Positions 48,901 to 55,662 of a stretch of 64,000 bases of DNA are shown in pieces. The notes beneath the pieces were generated by a model. That model saw nothing but the letters and a program-made list of their open reading frames with translations, ran no database searches and had not been told where the DNA came from. The stretch's first letter is position 1; each line of letters starts with the position of its first letter. This stretch comes from Phakellia ventilabrum. Lineage: Eukaryota; Porifera; Demospongiae; Axinellida; Axinellidae. The translations under genes and the position numbers were made by a program. The stretch is taken from positions 1,806,001 to 1,870,000 of the forward strand of contig OY997396.1 in the NCBI GenBank assembly GCA_963921505.1. Direction: 5' to 3'.

Positions 48901-51900
48901 TTTAAACTGTCCAGTCTAATAATCACTTAGGGGATGGCCCAGTTAGTCCAACTGGTCAGTTTAAATAAAGTCTTGACAGTTGTATGTTACATTTCTCTGA
49001 CAATAGTCCTTCAAGTGTTAAAATACTGAGTTATAAATTTCTATAGTTAACACTAAACTGTTAGCTACGTTACACGCACTAACATACTGGTATACAGACG
49101 TATGACTGCAGAATTCGAAGGGAGTGGTAGAACTGGTTTCAGCTGTAGCTAACCGGGGGTGGCATCATCAGAGATGACGCTGTAGCTATTTTAGGTGATG
49201 TTTAGGCTAAGCTGTGCTATTCAAACTTTCATATCTGTTATTGGAATATACAGCCCGCAGTTGGAAGAAGCACCATGCCAAAACTCCTTTAGTGATACGC
49301 ATTATGTAGACATAACCATACACAGATCTTTAGAGATACATTTTGCTTTCCAAACAAGCCCATAATAGCTAGGATTGTTTGGGAAGAAAATGGTTATCAA
49401 AATATGGCCAAAGAGATACATTTCAGTCCTAGTAACCATAAAAGGAATAAAGTACATACATGTGTATCTGTACTCATCACACCACCCTAGTTGCAAGCAG
49501 CTGGAATAGTCATTCCCTGAGTTTGCAGTCACACCACAGTGTTGCTACCGTAATAGGCTCTGATGAAACACGGATTAGTAAAGAATACTACTTAAATGAA
49601 TTATGCGTAATTCAAAGAGCCAAAACATGTCTAGCAAGCACACGGGTCTTGGCCTTTTACTAAGGAGTCACGAACCTGGGCTTGCCCAGTTAACATCGCA
49701 TGTACCCACAAATGGTTGCACTATGCAAAACTACCCTATCGGACTACAGGGTGGGGATCGCATGGTACATGCACACAACCATACATGTATGCATGAGCAA
49801 ATCAACTCATGAAATGTGTGGGATGATGTGATTACTGCACAAAAAAACACCTGCTGATCCACTTACCACTTGTATTTACAAGAGGCACTTATGAACACAA
49901 CAATTAAATACTGTATTGGGAAGTGGCATATATTAGGCTAGGCCCCTACTCAGACCATCCCACACCAGCTTTTATCTCGAGAAAAATCACCCCCACAGTG
50001 CAAAAATAAAAGCCATGGTGGAAGCTGGGATACAAGACTGTATGTATCTGGACAAGCACCCACACTTGCATACAATATGTACGTCTATAAGATAAACCTT
50101 TTATCTCTGGGACTGAGTGAGTCTGGGTATGGGACTTGGCTAGCATGGAAGCACAAGGAACAACAAAACAAACAGACATAAAGCGATCCCGGAACAGCCA
50201 GCCACACACCTTGCATGCAGCCTCGTCCCCAGGCCCTCCCTGAAACAGGGGAGAGCCTGGTATCTTTCATCACGTGAGTGACATTGAGGGCAGAGAGGGC
50301 TTCATTTTGCGTATAGGCAAGTAGGTCTCAGACACGCTAGCTCTAGATGCCTTAAGCATAATATTATACTCTCTGTATCCCATGATTGCCCTCCTCCACC
50401 TCAACACACATTCATTATTGTTGGCTCATATTCATTTTTTACTGAGTAACAGACACTACCAAGTATGGGCACTCACTACCACACTATCACACTACTGTAC
50501 ATGTGGTGAATGTCTTCATACCTGCACCAAGACAATGGTGATACTCACTACCACTGGTAAATTTCATTAGGACCATTTATACCAGCTGTACGATAATGAT
50601 GACAATGTGCTGCTATAATACAGATAACACTACACAATACTGCATATATGTAGCCTCTCCAAAAATGAACAGATGCAAATATCTGTTGTTCTTACCTCTT
50701 CTCCATAGCATAATTTCCCCTCCAGTTTTTTTGTTTTTTTTTGCCTACTTCACCATGCCAGAAAGAAGCTACAGAATCAGGTGAGGACTAAACTGATTAA
50801 CAGCCAACTACGTAGCTTGCAAGAAGAATTCCGAGATGCACGCGAAAGAGACATAGTCTGAGCTAGCTAACAGGCGATTATAGGCAAAGATACTGATACA
50901 GATGGTAGAGAAAGATCCGCGTGAAGCAGGAATTGGGAAACATGGAATGGGGCATGTGGAGCTGGGGTGTGGGAGAGAAGGAGGGTTGCTTGCATCATTC
51001 TCTTAGTACACCTCCCATGAGGTCTCATCACCTGGTGCAGCATACACCATACCTTGGCTACCAAATGCAAGCAACACTTATTGCTTTTAGCCCACACATA
51101 GCCAACAGACTGAATTTGGAGGGAACAATGCACAACACAGCTGCCATGAATGGCTGCTGAAAGAGGATATACCCTCCACAGGCAGACACGGCAATTATGG
51201 GTTCCCAATGCTTCACTAAATAAAGGCAATTTGGCAGCTGGAACATGTGGCAATGAGTGTAGTGACACAATCTCACAGATCACATTTATGGGCAAAACTG
51301 ATTGCCAAAGTACTCTCTTATCTCTATGCCCATCTTCTTACAACCCAATATAGTAATTTGGTGCTAGTGTTGGGTTACAGTGCTCAGCTAGAAAGAATGT
51401 CATTATGTCACAGGACAGTAAGAGGTTCTTGAACTTCTATATTTGGATTAGTGTTCAAATGGGTCAACAAATACATTTAGCGACCCAAATTGCTTCCCCC
51501 CCCCCCCCCGTGCTTGTACAATCTAGACATTCAAACTTTCTTTGCATACGGATTTGCTAACAGCTAGTTCTCTGTCAAGTGAGACACACTTATATAGGCA
51601 TAGTTTGATCCACTTCTCATTCACTCATTACACAAATTAAGAGGGGGCATCTACTAATTAATAGTCATATCATCTATGTAGTCATGGCAACAATGTTCAA
51701 AAGTGAAATTGGCTGATGCTATCAATTTGACACAGAAACTGTGTAACTAATCTCTTACTATACACAATGTGGGTGATCTAATACTAGATTTAGAGTTTTC
51801 CTTTTCTTTCGTTTCTGTTTCTTTCTCTCTTGGAGCACAGATCAAATATGAAATAGCAGTGTTCCCAGATCACTTGTTCTTAGTGTGGTCTGGTCATAAT

Positions 51901-54900
51901 ATATTGCCCATTATACATCACTAGATCACCATGTACATATATCTTGTACAGCTATGTACATATACTTAAACAATGACAGCCAATAGCCTTGTTCTTGGCT
52001 GCCTCACTTCAAGTGATATAATCTAAGGGAGGTCTGGGATCGAGGCCAAGTGACTAAGTGAGTCATTTTTTTTTGTTTGCAGCCAATACATTTTCAATCC
52101 TACTTTAATACAAAAGACACCAGAAACACTCACGTTGATCATCAAACAGTCTCGCGTCATCAGGGTCGCCGGCTTGCCCCATGAGGCCACTGCAGCTGCC
52201 AGGTGAGGTGAGAGGACACGTGTAGATCAGTCCAGTCTCGGACACGGCTGCGCCAGGGGCTGTCCCTCTGGGTGCTCCAACAACAATTCTGGCAAGAGGA
52301 GAGAAGCAGGCTGTGATAGAACACTACCTCCATCAAGGACACATCACCAATGGAGTATACCGAGTAATTACATTGAGTATACTAAGGACTTAATGCGTTT
52401 CCGTGGAGATGCTTTGCAAAGAATGACTGTCATGTGGGTGGAGTCGCTGAAATTTTCGCGTAGCTACCTTGCGCAGGTTGGCAAGTCTTGTGCATGTTGT
52501 AGATGGCTAGTCTTTCTCGCCAATCCTGCACAAAGAGCCTGGGAATGAGGCTACCATATCCAAGATGTTCCAAAGGTTCCAGGAACATTTGGGACATGCA
52601 GGTTGGCATATGCAAAGGTTCCCAGAACCTTTGCAAAAGTTACAGGAATCAAGTAAATGCAAAATAACCACTATATTTTTGCAGTGTGCACGTTTTTTAA
52701 TGCTCAAATTAACATGAAAAAAAAAGAGTCTCCTGATCTGGACTTGAACTCACGACCTCCTATGTACAACATAACCCACACAAATGGAGTGTTAAGGATT
52801 ACAAATGCGTTTATAGGCAACTTTTTTTGATAGCTCAATACAGTACGTGATCAAGCATGCAGGCAAACATTTCACAGTTACGTACATGTAGTTGGATACC
52901 TAATGGTGTGTTACTAATTCCAATATATCATATTACATACACGTTCCTCAATGATACAGACTATTTTATGAATCTGCTAGCAACACAAGTTCCACGTTTG
53001 TCAGTCTGTCAGCCTGTCTGTCTGTCTGTCTATCTGCAAAAATCCCATGTGCATGCAAATGATTACACATGGTGATAACATGTGACACCCTACAACATAA
53101 TGACAATGGAGCTACATTGCATAAGCTAGCTATGTAACTTAGTTTCTTGTGCCTAGACGGCAAAGTAGGTAGATAGGACATCTCAATTGTGCTACAGTTG
53201 CTAGTAATAATTTTTGACACAACACAATCATCCATCAGCATAAAAAATCCTAATTCTTGCTACCCAGCTGGTGTGTCCCTCTGGGGGTGCATTGGCACCT
53301 AGTAATTAAGTGAGTAACAGAATGGAGGCATGTCTTAGGCTGCAGAGCACGACTAGAGCACCAAATCGGCTAGAGCACCAAATCGGCAAGTTGCTAAACG
53401 GGCGAATTGTCTTCTGATAATTGTTTCTTTCTTTCAGACGGGCTACCACGATATTCGCTGAAGCAATTACAATGACTCAAACATGAAGAAGTGGCATTTT
53501 ACATTCGGGCAATGCACTCATACCAGAGCGTTTTCAAAGAACTTCAAGTTTTCGGCAGTGATTTACTAGCGCTCTCTAGTCAACAATTGTTGTTCCACAC
53601 CATTTTCATTCATAACCATTAATAACATAACTGGAAGCTCAACTGAGCACGCGTTTGGTAGTTTAAAGCCTCTACTGCTTGTGACATCTGAGGTGTACAG
53701 TGAGTTGCCATTATACAAAGCCTCGTTCCCAGGCTCGAGTCCCATGCAAGAGCCTGGGAACGAGGCAAACAAAGCATCCACTTTCCAAAAAATACCTAAC
53801 GCGTGCTCAGTTGAGCTTCCAGTTATGTTATGTTGTTATTGTTTGTAGAGTGCAAAGCATCACAATTGTGTTATGAATGAAAATGGTGTGGAATGCAAAT
53901 AGTGTGGAACAACAAGCGTTGACTAGAGAGCGCTAGTGAATCACTGCCGAAAACTTGAAGTTCTTTGAATCAGTGTTAGAACGTAATCATGTACCACTTA
54001 TAAAACATCCTGACTCCTCCCCCTACTTGTAGAGTGCAAAGCATCACAATTGTGTTGGACTAACCCCTGATCCTGCCATCCCATGTAACAAGCACCACAA
54101 GGCATGGTTGCAAAAAATGACAAAAGGTGTAGGGACGGTAATCCGTAAAAGTATTGTAGTTTCTACCTTGTTTGGTTACTTTTTTGAGACTCTATCCTAC
54201 ATGCTTCCTCACTTTTAAATATTTTTTTTGTAACTTTGGTTACCGAGTATGCTCTGATACTGCAGTAAGGCCATACCAATCTAATTTTATGTTGCTTGAC
54301 CCGACCGACCCAAATTTTTTGCAAACACAGTTTAATTACGTACTTACGTAATCTGTTACGCAAGCACATGTGTAAATCTGTAGTGTGAAAATACTGCCGG
54401 TGCATGGCTCAGTGCGCAAGTGAAAAGTGGCCTCAAGACCATCCAAAAAACCTAAGACTGTGAGCTGTAAGTGGTAAGATTCCTTCGTAGAACTCTTGGT
54501 GGCAGTGTTGGTATGGCCTAACGATGGATGCACACATGCAATAGGTGGTTGGGGCCATATGCACGTCCTATATAAAGTACTGTGGAATCTAGCGCCTCTG
54601 AAATGCCACTTGCATGGCTTCATTAATCAACACACCTGGGAAATATCCATAGATAATGTGAAATACCACAGATAATAGTGCGGAGCTCTAGAAAAAACTA
54701 TGCTTTCAACAACTAGGACATTCGTTTAATATCACCTCCACATTTTACCCGGTATGTATTTAGTAGCCGCACCCGCCAAACATAAACAGAGAATCCACAC
54801 AGTACCCACATAATGCTATTTTCTACATGAAATTAGAGTAAACAGTAAAAGCAGACCTCGTGTTTGCCAGTGCAGACGCCATGTCCGTCTCGTCAGTGCG

Positions 54901-55065
54901 AATCTTGTGCAAGACCAAGCTGTACCCGAAGTAGGCATTGGAAGCCAGAGCCGCTGGAGCTCTGCGGACAATGGGTTGACTCGTGTCGATGATGTCGCGA
55001 TCCGTTTGACTGCAGACGGCCATGAAGCACGCTGCTATTTCCAGCAGAAGTAGCTGTAGTCTCAT
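24201..55065 (-). CDS. Integrin alpha subunit, alpha-B (complete)
   Basis: Complete integrin alpha chain without an I domain. Exons in gene order: 54857-55065, 52134-52288, 47921-47997, 43699-43822, 41230-41291, 40955-41015, 39683-39817, 38934-38977, 38346-38408, 37568-37620, 37250-37337, 36362-36464, 35898-35998, 34935-35046, 34689-34734, 34191-34298, 32666-32721, 31882-32045, 31457-31606, 30178-30390, 29551-29637, 28346-28428, 28120-28221, 27465-27675, 25998-26216, 25566-25694, 25011-25112, 24747-24878, 24201-24332. They sum to 3,321 nt with matching phases and no internal stop: 1,106 residues, a normal length for the family. Order: signal peptide (about 1-20); seven-blade propeller (about 30-490) with calcium loops DLNGDGLDE (~322), DISGDNLDD (~384) and DVDGNTYND (~455); thigh and calf domains; an eight-arginine cleavage site (~910-917); membrane span (~1040-1062); tail beginning FGFFRRKK. 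Start chosen at the ATG before a hydrophobic stretch. The exon 1 donor (gtctgc) is weak. Confidence 0.95.
24747..24878 (-). CDS. Alpha-B exon 28: transmembrane helix
   Basis: Encodes the extracellular stalk end ([11 protein letters not shown]) and a ~23-residue hydrophobic span ([18 protein letters not shown]) ending WR. The acceptor CACACAG is the last part of a ~60-bp (CA)n tract. Confidence 0.93.
24879..24938. repeat. (TG)n microsatellite forming the acceptor of the alpha-B membrane exon
   Basis: About 30 uninterrupted TG units. On the gene strand the last CACACAG is itself the 3' splice site of the exon at 24747-24878. Confidence 0.95.
25998..26216 (-). CDS. Alpha-B exon 25: polybasic furin-type cleavage site
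   Basis: A 73-residue in-frame exon with eight consecutive arginines followed by SVPKGER, at residue ~910-917 between the calf domains. Many integrin alpha chains without an I domain are cut by furin-like proteases at a basic site here into disulfide-linked heavy and light chains. That this site is used is inference. The opposite strand is also open (25948-26253) but only as a mirror of this arginine-rich exon. Confidence 0.9.
26232..26553. mobile_element. MITE-like element with TAGAGAGTTTTCA ends
   Basis: Left end tagagagttttcattgacat and right end cacatgaaaactctcta are inverted copies, each followed inward by an acgtca motif. About 320 bp, non-coding. It begins 15 bp upstream of the furin-site exon in the transcript. 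Confidence 0.7.
27676..27756. repeat. (TG)n-(AG)n compound microsatellite at an acceptor
   Basis: On the gene strand a (CT)n then (CA)n run leads straight into the acceptor cacacag of the exon 27465-27675. Using this acceptor, rather than ctgctcag 15 bp later, is what keeps the reading frame. Confidence 0.9.
28594..28703. mobile_element. Palindromic MITE-like element, 110 bp
   Basis: Left arm tatagtacagttgtcaggga and right arm tccctgacaactgtactata are exact inverted copies, extending inward to ggcagtaaacgaacc/ggtttgtttacgttgcc. The loop gtccgagggcggtagcccgagg holds a smaller GC-rich palindrome. Intronic in alpha-B. Confidence 0.8.
30029..30139. mobile_element. Fragment of GTGGAACCTCTATA-type MITE
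   Basis: Blocks cccaacatactaatgtataatggacctct, cagccataaaatgttggcccgagg and gtgaccacagtatagaggttcc occur in inverted order and partly complementary to the element at 59299-59482. It lies 38 bp downstream of the donor of the alpha-B exon 30178-30390. Confidence 0.6.
30440..30715. repeat. Tandem cluster of GCCTTGTTCCCAGGC repeats
   Basis: Three near-identical ~70-bp units of catagtgtaatgggggg, atacaaatagcc and tgttcccaggctccactcc, followed by a complete fold-back copy whose right end is ggaatggagcctgggaatgagacta. Intronic in alpha-B. Confidence 0.8.
30864..31027. repeat. 82-bp tandem duplication containing the GCCTCGTTCCCAGGC end
   Basis: Copies 30864-30945 and 30946-31027 differ by about one base (agcagcc versus agccgcc). 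Each holds tagcctcgttcccaggc. Recent duplication. Confidence 0.85.
31609..31768. repeat. (TG)n microsatellite at the acceptor of alpha-B exon 19
   Basis: Interrupted TG run of ~160 bp. On the gene strand it ends in cacacag, directly the acceptor of the exon 31457-31606. Confidence 0.9.
33217..33482. mobile_element. Long inverted-repeat element, ~105-bp arms
   Basis: Left arm from atgtggcagtcccgagtag to aacttccgttaagggcgggg and right arm from ccccgcccttaacggaagtt to gggactgccacacat are inverted copies with scattered differences. The ~60-bp spacer is non-coding. Flanked by GCCTTGTTCCCAGGC-type ends at 32908 and near 33538, suggesting nesting. Intronic in alpha-B. Confidence 0.75.
34191..38977 (-). 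CDS. Alpha-B exons 8-16: propeller blades 4-7 with calcium-binding loops
   Basis: Nine exons encode the metal-binding half of the propeller: [18 protein letters not shown], the loop DLNGDGLDE followed by [17 protein letters not shown] with DISGDNLDD and VAISAPF, then FGTALASGV with DVDGNTYND and LAISSF. The loops follow the DxxGxxxxD pattern that binds Ca2+ on the underside of the propeller in known integrins. The 46-nt exon 34689-34734 (core [14 protein letters not shown]) is short, but the reading frame only closes between its neighbours when it is included. Confidence 0.9.
34301..34476. repeat. (TG)n microsatellite next to alpha-B exon 16
   Basis: About 170 bp of TG with a few C or A interruptions. 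In the transcript it leads to cttttcatag, the acceptor of the exon 34191-34298. Confidence 0.95.
36480..36745. repeat. Purine-rich simple tract (GGGAGGA)n
   Basis: About 260 bp almost purely purine on + (polypyrimidine in the alpha-B transcript), made of ggagggagg and gaagaggg units. It leads into the acceptor of the exon 36362-36464. The proline/serine/leucine-rich open frames across it are artefacts of composition. Confidence 0.9.
37458..37567. repeat. (CA)n tract at the donor of alpha-B exon 10
   Basis: On the gene strand the donor gtaagtg runs straight on into (TG)n. The overlapping long open frame on the minus strand reads through into intron. Confidence 0.9.
37689..37763. mobile_element. 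Fold-back repeat, GCCTCGTTCCCAGGC family
   Basis: Compact 75-bp copy: tagcttcgctcccaggtccc ... gggggcctggggacgaggcta with the ttattcagttgc middle. Intronic in alpha-B. Confidence 0.7.
38469..38663. mobile_element. Palindromic MITE-like element with TAGACCCTTTACC ends
   Basis: Left arm tagaccctttaccattatga followed by tgtaatggggggtaaaagtg, and right arm the inverse ending cataacggtaaagggtcta. Arms are ~65 bp and nearly identical. Related to 12548-12800. Intronic in alpha-B. Confidence 0.8.
39100..39262. repeat. Dispersed repeat 'GCAGATATGTCTTT', copy 2
   Basis: Fullest copy of the family: gttaggcagatatgtctttt, agtacctttgcgaaaggg, taaatttattcacgcg, cttccgggtcacgcctactc and catattcgccaaactgg. 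Non-coding. Confidence 0.7.
39855..40017. repeat. (GA)n and (TG)n microsatellite pair
   Basis: About 28 GA units (39855-39911) followed by interrupted TG/GTTT repeats. In the transcript they sit upstream of the acceptor of the alpha-B exon 39683-39817. Confidence 0.9.
41336..41515. repeat. AGGCTAGTCACATGACCAGA minisatellite
   Basis: Six to seven units of ~21-28 bp built on ctaggctagtcacatgaccaga. Each carries the E-box-like palindrome TCACATGA or TCACGTGA. Intronic in alpha-B. Confidence 0.85.
41751..41829 (+). pseudogene. tRNA-like sequence (tRNA pseudogene or SINE head)
   Basis: TAGCTCAGTGGG is a perfect polymerase III A box, and GGTTCAATCCC a good B box inside a perfect T arm (ctggg-ttcaatc-cccag). 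The acceptor arm pairs at only five of seven positions and the anticodon arm does not pair (tctaataataaccaaaa), so a working tRNA is unlikely. It reads antisense to alpha-B inside an intron. Confidence 0.65.
42939..43487 (+). mobile_element. DNA transposon derivative, TACCGTATAGCG family
   Basis: Left end tgtatagcgtgatttttcgagg and right end cctcgaaaaaatcccgctatacggta are inverted. The middle at 43240-43300 reads [15 protein letters not shown], which lines up with the KVSAELKVQIEKRA piece of the element at 14827-15322. Both are deleted members of one family. No catalytic domain. Intronic in alpha-B. Confidence 0.65.
43945..44070. repeat. GGGGTCCATGGAACCC minisatellite
   Basis: Four to five units of ~29 bp built on ggggtctatggaatccctgtaatgtg. 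Intronic in alpha-B, ~120 bp upstream of exon 4 in the transcript. Confidence 0.8.
47150..47298. mobile_element. Possible MITE with TTAACTCTTT ends
   Basis: Ends cttaactctttcccagcc and gcgtgcaaagagttaa are inverted over about ten bases, with an AT-rich middle (tatatgggctttttatatt). Short ends and no second copy in this window keep this tentative. Confidence 0.4.
47548..47772. mobile_element. Two overlapping fold-back repeats of the GCCTCGTTCCCAGGC family
   Basis: First pair: taggctctgtcccaggcc and gagcctgggatatgaggcta (47548-47667). Second pair: ccccgttcccatgcagtctcc and ggaatggaaactgggaatgg (47688-47763). One appears to have landed beside or inside the other. Confidence 0.6.
48520..48714 (+). 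pseudogene. Exon-like open stretch on the strand opposite alpha-B (unassigned)
   Basis: Bounded by tgtatttcag and gtaagc, this stretch reads [21 protein letters not shown] then [13 protein letters not shown] without a stop. It lies in an alpha-B intron on the opposite strand. [13 protein letters not shown] vaguely recalls the RLELFPKT...DF segment of IQUB-type proteins, but the rest does not fit. No partner exons were found nearby. It may be a stray exon copy or chance. Confidence 0.3.
49934..50037. mobile_element. Diverged fold-back repeat
   Basis: ccatcccacaccagctttta and taaaagccatggtggaagctggga are imperfect inverted copies, with the aaaatcaccc middle. Same general build as the GCCTCGTTCCCAGGC family. 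Confidence 0.5.
52740..52775 (-). repeat. Possible tRNA-derived SINE fragment (B box only)
   Basis: On the minus strand ggaggtcgtgagttcaagtcc contains a good polymerase III B box (gagttcaagtcc). No matching A box was found at the right distance. Fragment only. Confidence 0.35.
53534..53968. mobile_element. Fold-back element of ~435 bp with a nested repeat at its centre
   Basis: Left arm from tcaaagaacttcaagttttcgg to gaagctcaactgagcacgcg, and right arm from cgcgtgctcagttgagcttc to gccgaaaacttgaagttctttga. Between them lies a compact GCCTCGTTCCCAGGC fold-back (53719-53766: aagcctcgttcccaggctc/gagcctgggaacgaggc). The right arm also carries an extra stretch (gtttgtagagtgcaaagcatc) that recurs at 54029-54049. 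Intron 1 of alpha-B. Confidence 0.75.
54857..55065 (-). CDS. Alpha-B exon 1: signal peptide
   Basis: ATG at 55065 begins [19 protein letters not shown], a typical secretory signal, followed by the propeller motif YFGYSLV. It ends in phase 2 (NTR). The predicted donor GAG|gtctgc departs from the usual gtaag or gtgag, so this junction should be confirmed by RNA. The ATG faces the beta gene start about 600 bp away. Confidence 0.85.
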
Positions 55066-55662
55066 CTTGATGGTGGAGTAGCCAGTGCAGGAGAAATAGG
55101 CTTGCTTCACAACAATGCAATTTTCAGTAGTTTTGCTCTGTTATTGAGCACGCTGTGTAATATTGTTGGCTGCAAAAACCGCAAACAGGGCGTAGGCTCT
55201 GATCTTTTTCTCACAAATTTTGAGCAAACATGGAAGTGCTGCAGCAGTATAATTGGCACACTTGTAAGGCATCTACATGCAGCTAGCGCTGAGTAACCAG
55301 TTTTCCGATTATAGAGAATAGAATTATGGGCATGAGATTGAAAGTCACTGATTGTCGATCCGTACTGGTTTCAAATTCCAAGCTTCGCTCTCATTCCAGT
55401 TACGTCCAGTTCTGGAACCGGAAATCCATCGCATGTACGTACGCGCGTACGCGCGCGCGCAGCGCTACTCTCAATGTATCACGCTAGCGCGCGTGAGTCG
55501 AGCGCGAGTCGCGCGATCGCCAATCTAATTATACGAATACAAACGATATTATTAGGAGGAGGGGCTGGATCCCCATGGGAAATGGCAACGATAAACTTCC
55601 CGTAAACAAACTAAACAACATGATGATCTCACTGCAGCGGTACAGATGCCAGGGCTAAGAGA
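55066..55662. promoter_or_regulatory. Putative bidirectional promoter between alpha-B and beta
   Basis: A ~600 bp gap separates the two facing start codons. It holds the most CpG-dense stretch of the window (55436-55516, alternating GCGCGC and TACG runs), which resembles NRF-1-type sites, and a CCAAT motif at 55520-55524. No convincing TATA box is seen on either side. Such a layout is typical of CpG-type bidirectional promoters in animals. Promoter activity is inference. Confidence 0.55.
55575..55658 (+). other. Upstream ORF in the beta leader
   Basis: ATG at 55575 opens a 27-codon frame (MGNGNDKLPVNK...) that stops at TAA 55656-55658, four bases before the beta start codon and in another frame. 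If the beta transcript starts upstream of 55575 this would be a uORF placed for reinitiation. Conservation and transcript start are unknown. Confidence 0.35.

Larger units (their letters stand above)
47998..52133 (-). other. Alpha-B intron 2 (4.1 kb)
   Basis: Contains the opposite-strand exon-like stretch at 48520-48714, a short ttaggg run (48336-48360), fold-back copies at 49934-50037 and 50217-50262, and a poly-C run at 51496-51510. No other gene is supported. Confidence 0.6.
52289..54856 (-). other. Alpha-B intron 1 (2.6 kb)
   Basis: Holds the fold-back element 53534-53968, a B-box-like fragment at 52740-52775 and short repeats of ggttcc/ggaacc near 52565-52640. No gene is supported. Confidence 0.6.
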
